DNA of 13,165 nucleotides from Spirochaetota bacterium (GCA_023136305.1 JAGLSF010000026.1:1-13165), one strand, 5' to 3'. Shown: positions 1-7,114, counted from the stretch's first letter. The notes: generated by a model from the sequence alone, not told the origin. Made by a program: numbers and translations.

Positions 1-441
1 GGAAACCTTCCAGGCAATACGGTTCGCATCCCCTACAGCGACTTTTTGAGGCGAAAAAATACAACCGATTTGCAGATATTCAGAGGTTATGAAAAACAGA
101 TACGTGAGATATACCGATGGCTCAGGGAGAGGGGATCTCTGACGGGACCTCACCTGTACATCCTGTTCGGGGCACTCCTCCTCACGTTCCTCATGATATC
201 GATTCCGCTTGTCTACGCAATGAACGATACGGGATGGGGGTTTTCCGGAATCATCGGGATTTTTCTCGTACTGGCGATTCTCCCCTTTTTCTACAACTTT
301 ATGATAAAAGCCGTAAACAGGTTCATAACTCTGACGTCATTTTTGGGAATGTATGCATACCTCTTTCCTGCAATCGTATTCGGGTTGTGCGGATTATTGC
401 TCGATGTAATTATTAAATCGCAAAGCAGGGCCAGGGGCTAA
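1..441 (+). CDS. C-terminal part of a multi-pass membrane protein, possibly LptF/LptG-like permease (5' truncated)
   Basis: The reading frame is open from base 1 to the TAA at 439-441, so the start lies outside the window. The first in-window start-like codon is a TTG at 46, which I do not believe is the true start because the frame continues upstream without a stop. About 146 residues are visible: a short soluble stretch with a charged segment (EKQIREIYRWLRERG), then three hydrophobic segments roughly at visible residues 52-74, 81-100 and 112-135. A soluble domain followed by three closing membrane helices and a short basic tail matches the C-terminal half of LptF/LptG-type permeases, which move lipopolysaccharide or related lipids to the outer membrane. 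This is a topology match with only weak sequence resemblance. The gene lies 24 bases upstream of the next + strand gene and is probably cotranscribed with it. Confidence 0.5.
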   Translation, partial: GNLPGNTVRIPYSDFLRRKNTTDLQIFRGYEKQIREIYRWLRERGSLTGPHLYILFGALLLTFLMISIPLVYAMNDTGWGFSGIIGIFLVLAILPFFYNFMIKAVNRFITLTSFLGMYAYLFPAIVFGLCGLLLDVIIKSQSRARG

Positions 442-465
442 TCTCGAACATGCAACGGTCAATGT

Positions 466-2418
466 ATGAATAGTGCATCGAAAAATGCAGTGTCCATTCT
501 CATATTCGTCTTCATCGTCTGTTTTTTCCTGCTCTTTGCCATACTCTACGGTTATCACAACCGAAGCCTGCAAAAATCCCGACATACAGAAATAATCGAG
601 GAGCAGGCCCCATCCCCTGCAGCAAAGTTGCAGGCTGATGTGGAAGACGGGGGAGGGCTTGTAGATTCCTTCGTCAATATGTTTCGGCGAGGCTCTCCGG
701 AAGGGGAACTCATACAACAGTCACAGAGGCGCAGGGATGAACGGATAAGAAACCGGCAGGAGCGCATCAGGAAGAGAAGCTCCAATTACAGAAATCAGTG
801 GGTTTCTATGGCTGAACCCATTGAAATTATAAACCGCTCAGGTTTGTCTTCACGGCTTGCCCTCATTCACACACTCAAACTACTGCCGCCTCTGGTGATA
901 TTCCTGTTCGTCATATCATTTTCCGTGTTCTTCACGCTCTCTCCATTCCAGAGAGAGTCCTTCCCATACCACACTATTGCCGTTCCCTCATACTTTGTAC
1001 TGATTGCATATATCATTTTGATCATATTCGCTGAGTTTCTTTTCGAGCCGAGACTGTTCAAGAAAACTGAGCAGATACTCCATCAATCACGAATTGCCCA
1101 TGCGGCCCTTGCCGAAGCAGAAAGCTTAAGCCGTACGGAAGACCTGGAGAGAGCCCTGGAGGTTGTAGAGATATACCTGGATATAGACAGCACCAATGAA
1201 GATGCCCGGAGTATGCAGGAGGCTATTCTCGAGAAAATGTTTAGAACTCCTCCAAGAACTCAGAAGGAGGACACCACTCCACCAGAAGAGGATACTCTCA
1301 CGTCATATCAGAAGGGCCTCAATGCTGAAGAAAATGAAGAGTACACCATGGCTCTCTACTACTTTGAGCGCGCACTCGCGGTTGAGGGAGAGAGAAGGGA
1401 GATCAGAGAGGCATATGAAAGAGTGAAGCGGGAAGCAGAAAGTTTCCCAGGAACACTTTCAGTTGATGAGAAGATCATTCAGCGATACATCAGGACAAAG
1501 GAGAAAGCGTTAAGGGCCTTTCAAGAGGAGGATTATTACGGTGCCTACAGACATCTAACTGAACTTCTCCTCTATAAAGACCTGAAAACAGACCATCCGG
1601 AGTTGTACAAGGACGTTGAGCTCTACTACCGCGATGTTCAGAAAGAACTTTCGCAGCATGACTTCCTTCCAGAAGAAATCGCAACATATGTATGGTCACC
1701 CTCATACGACGACATCATTTTCATCGAATTCAGGAAAAAGAACATTGGTGATACTGAGAGAAGGCTTATCATAAACAGCGTGGGAAGAATCATCCCGTGG
1801 GAAAACCAGTATTATTTCATTGATATCAACCGTCTCATCGACGGGAAGTGGAAAACATACACCTATGGAAAGTGGGTCAGCAACAGAATACGATTAAAAA
1901 ACGGTACTGATTATGAGGAGGTTTCTCCAGACCAGGAGGAATTGAACTATATTAAAAACGGACTGCACCCCCAATACCTTATGTATTTCAATGACAACAG
2001 CCGGCTGGTGAGACAGCTCGATGTATACGAACGTTTCAACCTCGGCACCGCGTTGAAGGAAAACGGTTTCAATATTGAAGGCAGGTCTTATTATCTTGCC
2101 AGAAAGCTTGGCGTTTTCTTTTCAGTTTATGTTCTTACACTCATTTTTGCAGGAATCGCCTGGACAAGCCGGAGCATTTACAATTTTCCACCCGGCTTCA
2201 AGCTTCTCATATTTGTCATCATTATGCCTGTTCTCAGCTACCTGTTTCACCACCTGTACCTCGATGTAAACAGTATCTTCATGTACACCCACCGGTACAC
2301 CGTACTGTACATATTGAAAAGAGGCATCAATGTTGCGCTCTACACAGGCATCATCAACCTCATCATCGCTGTCATAGCCACGATTTTTTATCTGTCGCAG
2401 AAAAGCAGTGTGGAGTGA
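466..2418 (+). CDS. Uncharacterised six-TM membrane protein with TPR-like helical domain
   Basis: 650 residues, family not recognised. Hydrophobic segments lie near residues 9-30, 139-159, 170-194, 548-567, 577-597 and 621-645, a 3+3 layout around a large soluble centre. A very basic stretch follows TM1 (residues 76-107, rich in Arg), which by the positive-inside rule suggests this loop and the central domain face the cytoplasm. The centre has alpha-helical TPR-like repeats: about 205-260, a clearer one at 280-325 with the pattern YxxGLxAEExxEYxxALxYFERAL, and about 338-395. A beta-rich, aromatic-rich segment follows at about 405-510. The start is the ATG at 466; I see no good Shine-Dalgarno sequence before it, so translation may be coupled to the upstream gene 24 bases away. 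The gene converges on the bactofilin gene, with 20 bases between stop codons. A scaffold or envelope-biogenesis role is a guess only. Confidence 0.8.
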   Translation: MNSASKNAVSILIFVFIVCFFLLFAILYGYHNRSLQKSRHTEIIEEQAPSPAAKLQADVEDGGGLVDSFVNMFRRGSPEGELIQQSQRRRDERIRNRQERIRKRSSNYRNQWVSMAEPIEIINRSGLSSRLALIHTLKLLPPLVIFLFVISFSVFFTLSPFQRESFPYHTIAVPSYFVLIAYIILIIFAEFLFEPRLFKKTEQILHQSRIAHAALAEAESLSRTEDLERALEVVEIYLDIDSTNEDARSMQEAILEKMFRTPPRTQKEDTTPPEEDTLTSYQKGLNAEENEEYTMALYYFERALAVEGERREIREAYERVKREAESFPGTLSVDEKIIQRYIRTKEKALRAFQEEDYYGAYRHLTELLLYKDLKTDHPELYKDVELYYRDVQKELSQHDFLPEEIATYVWSPSYDDIIFIEFRKKNIGDTERRLIINSVGRIIPWENQYYFIDINRLIDGKWKTYTYGKWVSNRIRLKNGTDYEEVSPDQEELNYIKNGLHPQYLMYFNDNSRLVRQLDVYERFNLGTALKENGFNIEGRSYYLARKLGVFFSVYVLTLIFAGIAWTSRSIYNFPPGFKLLIFVIIMPVLSYLFHHLYLDVNSIFMYTHRYTVLYILKRGINVALYTGIINLIIAVIATIFYLSQKSSVE

Positions 2419-2438
2419 GGAGGGTGCCCGGTGTACGG

Positions 2439-2834
2439 TCACTCACTGTCCTGCTCATACAACGAGTATATCATCTCCTTTGCATCCTGTTCCGAGTCAT
2501 GGCTGATGGTGCAGCGGCCCTTGAGTATGGTACCTGCCTGTATAATCAACTCCGGAGTCTTTATATCACCGAGTATCCTGCTCGTGGGAAGGAGCAAGAC
2601 CCTGCTTGTGGCATCAATGTTCCCGATGAGGATTCCTTCAACAACCACGTTTGACGCCCGTATATTGGTCTTCACTTTTCCCTTCGGACCGATGAGCACC
2701 TTGTCAACGATGAGTGCTTCACCTTCAAACTTACCATCAATCCTCAGCGAGCCCTGTATCGCAAACCTACCTTCAAAATTGGATTTCGGTCCAATGGTGC
2801 TGTTTGCCTCATCACCTAACTGCATATTTGCCAT
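2439..2834 (-). CDS. Bactofilin (polymer-forming cytoskeletal protein)
   Basis: 131 residues, the usual size for a bactofilin. The centre (about residues 15-110) is a run of short beta strands with regularly spaced Gly and hydrophobic residues (IQGSLRIDGKFEGEALIVD, then VLIGPKGKVKTNI, VVVEGILIGNI, ILGDIKTPELIIQAG), which is the right-handed beta-helix pattern of the family. Short polar tails flank it. Bactofilins polymerise without nucleotides into filaments at the inner membrane and are tied to cell shape, cell-wall modification and, in some bacteria, motility or chemoreceptor placement. The start at 2834 is preceded by AGAGG at about 10 bases; a second Met lies three codons in. The gene is 63 bases downstream of the uncharacterised 252-residue gene on the same strand and converges with the large membrane protein gene. 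In a spirochaete a link to helical shape or to placement of periplasmic flagella is plausible, but nothing in the sequence shows it. Confidence 0.9.
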   Translation of the reverse strand: MANMQLGDEANSTIGPKSNFEGRFAIQGSLRIDGKFEGEALIVDKVLIGPKGKVKTNIRASNVVVEGILIGNIDATSRVLLLPTSRILGDIKTPELIIQAGTILKGRCTISHDSEQDAKEMIYSLYEQDSE

Positions 2835-2869
2835 TGTCTGGAAACCTCTTTTCCGCCATGTCTAGCTTT

Positions 2870-2887
2870 GTGCATACATGCATGCAC
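2870..2887. repeat. 18-bp near-perfect palindrome in the leader of the bactofilin gene
   Basis: The bases GTGCATACATGCATGCAC read almost the same on both strands; only one symmetric pair (positions 7 and 12 of the site) fails to match. The site lies 10 bases past the stop codon of the 252-residue gene and about 35 bases before the bactofilin start. No T-run follows on either strand, so it does not look like an intrinsic terminator. A protein-binding site or a short mRNA hairpin is possible. Confidence 0.4.
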
Positions 2888-2897
2888 GGTTTACAGC

Positions 2898-3656
2898 TCA
2901 TATATTTGGTATAGCGAGGAATCGAATTATCTCGTCGGAAAAGGTATGAAGCTCCATGAGTGCATTGATCACCGTATACCCGTCCAGCTTTCGATCCACC
3001 TCGAACTCACTCATACTCACGAAATCAAGCGGGTTGAGCACACTGCTACTGCCCGATGAGTGATCGTCGAGAAGCTCATCTATGAATGACCTCAAATCCC
3101 TGTAATACCTGTCCAGGCCCATGAGGTGTTGTTGCCGCAGCTTGTACACGAGCGATGTATCTTTATATACAGCAATTTTAGTGAACTCTTCGCTGTTCCG
3201 CACCTCGACCTCGTACATGTACTCATTCAGTATCTTTTTCAGTTCCATGTACCGCGGATAGAAGGTATCACGCTTCATGGAATTGTTGTAACCAAGCTTT
3301 ACATAGTACTCGCTGAGCACGGGCAGGTAATTTTTCTCATAGAAATCCACATAGGATACAATCGCATCCATCTCCGTGTCTCTCGAATCATTGACGAACT
3401 TGGTGACCGTGATGCGATTCAGGAGCTTGAAAGCGTCCTCGCTCTCTTCTTCCTTCTGATCCTGGGAAAGGCCGTATTTCTCCTGGACGGAGAGGATGGA
3501 CTGGAGGTTGCTGATGGAGCGTTTTACGTCACGAATTCCCTTGGCAACCCTCTTTCGCTGGTCGAGATCTGTTGATGTTTTGTATACACCTTCCAGCTGC
3601 TTGAGGATGAGCATCTTGCTCTCTAACTCGTTCTGCGCCCTGCTTCCTCTCAACAT
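2898..3656 (-). CDS. Uncharacterised 252-residue, largely helical protein
   Basis: I do not recognise the family. The protein has no signal peptide or membrane segment, so it is predicted to be cytoplasmic. Residues 1-65 are rich in Lys, Glu, Leu and Gln with heptad-like spacing and probably form a coiled coil. The rest is charged and predicted helical, with many Tyr residues (for example YMELKKILNEYMYEVEV) and a Ser-rich break (DHSSGSSSVLNP) near residue 200. The start ATG at 3654-3656 has AGGA seven bases upstream. The gene sits between the flaA pair and the bactofilin gene on the same strand, but the hairpin at 3683-3718 probably separates it from flaA, so it needs its own promoter or read-through. 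A structural or cytoskeletal role beside bactofilin is only a guess from position. Confidence 0.8.
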   Translation of the reverse strand: MLRGSRAQNELESKMLILKQLEGVYKTSTDLDQRKRVAKGIRDVKRSISNLQSILSVQEKYGLSQDQKEEESEDAFKLLNRITVTKFVNDSRDTEMDAIVSYVDFYEKNYLPVLSEYYVKLGYNNSMKRDTFYPRYMELKKILNEYMYEVEVRNSEEFTKIAVYKDTSLVYKLRQQHLMGLDRYYRDLRSFIDELLDDHSSGSSSVLNPLDFVSMSEFEVDRKLDGYTVINALMELHTFSDEIIRFLAIPNI

Positions 3657-3682
3657 TGAAGGGTCCTGCTCATTTGCATAAA

Positions 3683-3718
3683 AATAATCTCTATTCGTAG
3701 AAACGAATAGAGATTATT
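3683..3718 (-). terminator. Strong intrinsic terminator after the flaA pair (perfect 16-bp inverted repeat)
   Basis: The arm AATAATCTCTATTCGT (3683-3698) is followed by a four-base loop and then its exact reverse complement (3703-3718). Read on the - strand the stem runs into ATTATTTTTATG, giving a T-rich tail; on the + strand no T-run follows. This fits a terminator for the flaA transcription unit, whose last stop codon lies about 80 bases upstream. The stem is unusually long and AT-rich for a terminator. It also ends only 26 bases before the start of the next gene, so a second role as an operator or leader hairpin is possible. Confidence 0.7.
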
Positions 3719-3799
3719 CTATGTAGTGCTCTTTGTATGCTAGTACTGCACGTGGTGCAATCCTGCAAGCAATCGCCATCACGCAACCCGGGAGGCAGC

Positions 3800-4495
3800 T
3801 TACCACCCGTCTTCCATATCATCCTCGTCCCGATGCTCATCACTGTAAATATCGGTCATCACCCTGAGCTCATCGAAGTACACGTAGTATACGCCGTAGG
3901 CATCGCCAGGGTCCGTCTTGACACTGAAGCCGGCAAAACTTATACCGCGCCAGTCTGTATCATGGTAATTGTGCTGTTTGATGGATGACGGTATGGGAAT
4001 GTTTACCTTCTTCCAGCCGACAAAATCCAGCAATCCCATGTCGAGCATCATCTCATTACCTTCGTAATCGAGCACATGGGCGTAAAGCCTGTGCTGAAAG
4101 CTCCGTCCGCACACCCAAATGCTGAGCGCCTTCGTTATACCCGGGATTTTGATGGGACGCGGAGGCGACATTCTGAACTGTGAGTAGCCCCTCTGCGTAA
4201 AGGCGACCTTGACACCGAGTACATACTCGTTCTCCGTGCCGTCATTGGGATCGATATCAGCAATTTCGAGGGGCCGGCCCCGGCGCTTCATGGAAATGAT
4301 GATTCCATGGTCGATGGACATGGCTGAAAACCATGTATCGGCGTCCTCAAAGTGGGTAATAGGAATATCTGCAAGCAGTTTACCCGCTGTTTCGATACCT
4401 ATCTGAAGGTTTTCAAGATTCTCATCCTGTGCAAGAAGGCACAGGGGGGTGAAGAGAATCAGTGACAGTACGAGGATATATACAGGCTTTTTCAT
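3800..4495 (-). CDS. flaA: Flagellar filament outer layer protein FlaA (second of two tandem paralogues)
   Basis: 231 residues. FlaA proteins coat the FlaB core of spirochaete periplasmic flagella and affect filament stiffness. An N-terminal signal peptide is clear: MKK, then a hydrophobic core and LCLLAQ, with probable cleavage after residue 23. Family features are an early acidic-aromatic stretch (HFEDADTWF), YVLGVKVAFTQRGYSQF, IPGITKALSIWV, the DYEGNEMMLDMG strand followed by FVGWKKVNIPIP, and the closing YYVYFDELRVMTDIY. Position 129 is a Cys in a spot where the paralogue upstream has Trp. The C-terminal tail is strongly acidic (DEHRDEDDMEDGW) and the paralogue lacks this. The ribosome site AGGAG is nine bases before the ATG. 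The gap to the upstream flaA is 15 bases and holds this ribosome site, so the two are surely one operon. The hairpin at 3683-3718 ends the unit. Confidence 0.9.
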   Translation of the reverse strand: MKKPVYILVLSLILFTPLCLLAQDENLENLQIGIETAGKLLADIPITHFEDADTWFSAMSIDHGIIISMKRRGRPLEIADIDPNDGTENEYVLGVKVAFTQRGYSQFRMSPPRPIKIPGITKALSIWVCGRSFQHRLYAHVLDYEGNEMMLDMGLLDFVGWKKVNIPIPSSIKQHNYHDTDWRGISFAGFSVKTDPGDAYGVYYVYFDELRVMTDIYSDEHRDEDDMEDGW

Positions 4496-4510
4496 TTATC
4501 AGCTCTCCTT

Positions 4511-5215
4511 TTACTCACTCCAGATATCAAAGGTTTGATCGGCCAGAACATCACCGTCGAACCGAGTTCTGTACACATCGGTCAACACCTTGAGCTGGTC
4601 GAAATAGATGAAGTAATCGTCCACCCGTTCAACCGGTTCGGTCCAGATCACCAGCCGGACAAGGGTAAGCGGTTGTTCCATGGGGAGATACCGAATATAC
4701 TGCGGTATGTGTCGTGGAATAGCCACACTCAGGTTCTTCCACCCCATGAAGTGGAGGCTTCCAAAAGGAACGGTATGAACGATTCCTCTATAATCGCGCA
4801 CATGGGCCTCGAGATTGTAATAGTAATTAGCTCCCCATACCCAGAGATCAATCTTCTTCGCATTACCGGGAATAACGATCTCTTCCTCCGGATAGATCCA
4901 TAATCGATTGTATCCCTTTCTGGTGAATGCAGCTCGTACGCCCAGAACATAGTTGTATTCACCCTCCGTAAACTTCGATTGCAGGGCAATCGGTGATCCT
5001 TCAACCTGCGGCTTGACCTGCGGAAAATCATCCGCCTTGAACCTGGATGCATCCACCTGCCAGTTCAGTTCGTTGTCCTCGAAATCGTCAAGGATAACAC
5101 TCCTTATATCCTCCATCTGAAAACCAAAGGTATTCGAAAAGACCTGCGCACTGAGCAGTGAAGGAACAGCAAGAACGAGGAGTACGAGGCATACGCCAAA
5201 GAATCGACCCTTCAT
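4511..5215 (-). CDS. flaA: Flagellar filament outer layer protein FlaA (first of two tandem paralogues)
   Basis: 234 residues with a classical signal peptide (MKGR, hydrophobic core, LLSAQ; probable cleavage after residue 24). The mature part follows the FlaA pattern: VILDDFEDNELNW near residue 40, YNYVLGVRAAFTRKGYNRLW near 87, IPGNAKKIDLWVWG near 117, a DYRG strand, FMGWKNLSVAIPRHIP and the final YFIYFDQLKVLTDVY. It is clearly homologous to the gene just downstream and the two motifs line up along their whole length, which points to an old tandem duplication. Both should be exported to the periplasm and assembled on the flagellar sheath. The start ATG has AGGAG six bases upstream. About 130 bases of leader precede it and carry two promoter candidates, one sigma70-like and one sigma28-like. 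Confidence 0.92.
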   Translation of the reverse strand: MKGRFFGVCLVLLVLAVPSLLSAQVFSNTFGFQMEDIRSVILDDFEDNELNWQVDASRFKADDFPQVKPQVEGSPIALQSKFTEGEYNYVLGVRAAFTRKGYNRLWIYPEEEIVIPGNAKKIDLWVWGANYYYNLEAHVRDYRGIVHTVPFGSLHFMGWKNLSVAIPRHIPQYIRYLPMEQPLTLVRLVIWTEPVERVDDYFIYFDQLKVLTDVYRTRFDGDVLADQTFDIWSE

Positions 5216-5264
5216 CGGATTCTCCTTTTACTACGCGAGAAATAATACCACCTATCTTTTATTT

Positions 5265-5292
5265 TTATCGGTACATAAGCCCTAATTTTTTA
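5265..5292 (-). promoter_or_regulatory. Sigma28-like promoter candidate for the flaA operon (proximal)
   Basis: On the - strand TAAAAAAT (5285-5292) is followed after 12 bases by ACCGATAA (5265-5272). The -10 box matches seven of eight positions of the flagellar sigma28 consensus GCCGATAA; the -35 box has the key TAAA. The predicted transcription start is about 40 bases before the flaA ATG. The candidate site before fliS has exactly the same box spacing. Confidence 0.5.
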
Positions 5293-5322
5293 AGTTTTTT
5301 TTTACTGGGACTTACATATATA

Positions 5323-5352
5323 AGTATAGGCGATGTGAATGTGGTCTGTCAA
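5323..5352 (-). promoter_or_regulatory. Sigma70 promoter for the flaA operon (distal)
   Basis: On the - strand a perfect TTGACA (5347-5352) is followed after 18 bases by TATACT (5323-5328), five of six matches to TATAAT. The -35 box contains the TGA stop codon of lipA (5349-5351). The predicted leader to the flaA ATG is about 100 bases and holds an A-rich tract and an imperfect TAAGTCCC/GGGCTTA inverted repeat (5276-5282 with 5307-5314). Confidence 0.7.
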
Positions 5353-6305
5353 TACCCGTGCGGTGAGTTCTTTGACAGTTCGTCGTAACCCTGATGAGCC
5401 ATATAGGAGCTTCTGACATAGGGTCCCGATGCCACATAGCTGAATCCTATACGGCGCGCTTCTCGCTCGTATAACGCAAAGGTTCCCGGAGTGACAAACT
5501 CCCTGACTGGAAGGTTGCCCTGCTCAGGCTGTAAATACTGCCCGATAGTGACCGCTGAGCATCCTGCCTGAAACAAATCCAGTAAAACCTGCAGCACCTC
5601 GTCCCGTTCTTCGCCGAGACCGACCATGAGACCGGACTTGAGATAGATGTGCGGATAGATATCCCCTACATGGGAGAGAAACCCGATGGAACGATCATAA
5701 TCTGCCTGTGATCGTACAGTGCTGTACAGGCGGGGAACGGTTTCCACATTGTGGTTGAACACGTCGGGATGTGCACGGGCCACAGCATCGATTGCCCCTC
5801 TGTTTCCCTCAAAATCCGGAGTGAGCACCTCAACCCCGATCTCCTGGTCATGGGACCTGATAAGCTCTATACAGCGGGCGAAGTGCGAGGCACCGCCGTC
5901 GGGAAGATCATCGCGAGTTACAGAAGTGATGACGACATAGCGAAGGCCCAGCTCCTTCACCGCATCAAGGATTCGCTCGGGTTCACGGGGATCCGGCGGC
6001 AAGGGATGGGATCCGCCTGATTTTTCGACTGAACAGAACGCGCAGCCCCGCGTACAGGTCCTGCCGAGGATGAGAAAAGTTGCCCGTTTGTGATGATAGC
6101 ATTCAGATAAATTGGGGCACCGTGCACTCTTGCACACGGTGTTCAAATCCAGCCGGTTGAGGACGGATTTAACGGCATGCCGTTGTTCTGTGTACTTAAT
6201 CTTCTTGTTGAGCCACGGCGGTTTGCGCATGGAACGGAGAGGCTGATCGCTGTCCCTTCCCGGAGCTGCGTATCCCTCTCTATGCATATTGCGAGCATCG
6301 TGCAC
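5349..6305 (-). CDS. lipA: Lipoyl synthase LipA (radical SAM)
   Basis: LipA inserts two sulfur atoms into octanoyl groups on carrier domains to make lipoyl cofactor, using radical SAM chemistry. Both iron-sulfur cluster sites are complete: the auxiliary cluster Cys-X4-Cys-X5-Cys (CKSARCPNLSEC) and the SAM cluster Cys-X3-Cys-X2-Cys (CTRGCAFC), as well as the C-terminal RSSY motif whose Ser binds the auxiliary cluster. Core motifs VVITSVTRDDLPDGGA, HNVETV and LKSGLMVGLGE are present. The start is uncertain. The open frame extends to a TTG at 6387-6389 with no ribosome site. I prefer the GTG at 6303-6305, which has AAAGGA nine bases upstream and gives 318 residues, close to the family norm. An ATG at 6228-6230, just before the conserved RKPPWLNKKI, is a shorter option without a ribosome site. 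The gene follows the SPOR gene in the polA-coaE run. Confidence 0.95.
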   Translation of the reverse strand: MHDARNMHREGYAAPGRDSDQPLRSMRKPPWLNKKIKYTEQRHAVKSVLNRLDLNTVCKSARCPNLSECYHHKRATFLILGRTCTRGCAFCSVEKSGGSHPLPPDPREPERILDAVKELGLRYVVITSVTRDDLPDGGASHFARCIELIRSHDQEIGVEVLTPDFEGNRGAIDAVARAHPDVFNHNVETVPRLYSTVRSQADYDRSIGFLSHVGDIYPHIYLKSGLMVGLGEERDEVLQVLLDLFQAGCSAVTIGQYLQPEQGNLPVREFVTPGTFALYEREARRIGFSYVASGPYVRSSYMAHQGYDELSKNSPHGY

Positions 6306-6314
6306 AGATGCGTG

Positions 6315-6320
6315 TCCTTT
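6315..6320 (-). promoter_or_regulatory. Candidate ribosome binding site deciding the lipA start
   Basis: On the - strand AAAGGA lies nine bases before the GTG at 6303-6305. The longer (TTG 6389) and shorter (ATG 6287, ATG 6230) alternatives have no comparable site. Confidence 0.4.
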
Positions 6321-6397
6321 CTGTGAGTTCAGGGGGGACTTGAGCCCTCTCCCTGTATCGAATTTAGAAAGGATAGGGGGATGAGTCAAGTGCGCGG

Positions 6398-7102
6398 TCA
6401 GGATTTCTTCTTCAGAACGAAGGGGTCTTTCAGTCCAAAAATTCGTTTCATGGAGGTCATGGTGTTTATGGCAACGCTTTGCTGTTCAAAGGGTCCGACA
6501 TGGACCCGATAATAGGTGCGGCCGGCAACATCGGCCTTCACGATTCTGACCTTGTAGAGGTTTCTCTCCAGTGTTCGGGCGAACTTGTTTGCATTAACCT
6601 CCCTGGTGAATGAACCGACCTGTATGTAGTAATCACCGACAGGCCTGTAGACCGGTTTCTCCCTTTTCGGTTCCATCACCTTCGATGTCCGCTCTCTGGG
6701 TGCAGGACTCTCATAGACTCTGACTTTCTCAGCAGGAGCGATGAACTCCGGTTCCTGAAAAGGTGGCTGGGCGACGGCCTCGCTCTCCTGCACGGCCTCC
6801 TCAAGGCTCTTCACATCAATGTAACGGGTCTCGGCTTCCAGATCGGTATCAAAGAGATCGATTATCTTCAGCTCATCCCTTGCCTGTTCACTGGTGAGCT
6901 TGTCGCGCTTGAATAATTCAGAACTTCTGCGCTTCAGGACATCAAATTTATCCTCTGCAGTTTCACGGTCACCACCAATGACGAAGCCGAACACGAATAC
7001 ACTGATCAGGACCACACCGATGAGAAAGGCTATCCAGAACAGCCTTCCCATATCGAGATTGACCTGATAGTACTCCTTACCTCTGTTCCTCTCTTCTTCC
7101 AT
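6398..7102 (-). CDS. Membrane-anchored SPOR domain protein
   Basis: 234 residues. A short polar N-terminus is followed by one hydrophobic segment (about 21-44), then a charged and Pro-rich linker (about 45-155), and a C-terminal SPOR domain (about 157-231) beginning YYIQVGSF and containing YYRVHVGPF. This is the usual layout of bitopic SPOR proteins with the domain in the periplasm. SPOR domains bind denuded glycan strands of peptidoglycan and so gather at division sites; FtsN and DedD are known examples. The protein could be a division protein, but FtsN identity cannot be claimed from this. The ATG follows the coaE stop by 12 bases and its ribosome site GAAGGG overlaps that stop, so translation is probably coupled. 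Confidence 0.88.
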   Translation of the reverse strand: MEEERNRGKEYYQVNLDMGRLFWIAFLIGVVLISVFVFGFVIGGDRETAEDKFDVLKRRSSELFKRDKLTSEQARDELKIIDLFDTDLEAETRYIDVKSLEEAVQESEAVAQPPFQEPEFIAPAEKVRVYESPAPRERTSKVMEPKREKPVYRPVGDYYIQVGSFTREVNANKFARTLERNLYKVRIVKADVAGRTYYRVHVGPFEQQSVAINTMTSMKRIFGLKDPFVLKKKS

Positions 7103-7114
7103 TTCTCAGACCCT

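Noticed and set aside
935..960. CTCTCT/AGAGAG inverted repeat within the 650-residue gene
   Set aside because: A short low-complexity match inside coding sequence, of a kind expected by chance.
2413..2447. Inverted repeat GAGTGA/TCACTC across the convergent stop codons of the 650-residue gene and bactofilin
   Set aside because: The stem is six pairs with a loop of 20 bases and no T-run on either side, too weak to call a bidirectional terminator.
3732..3760. Possible sigma70 promoter TTGCAC-N17-TACAAA for the 252-residue gene
   Set aside because: It matches only about seven of twelve positions and lies upstream of the strong hairpin, so I do not list it as a feature.
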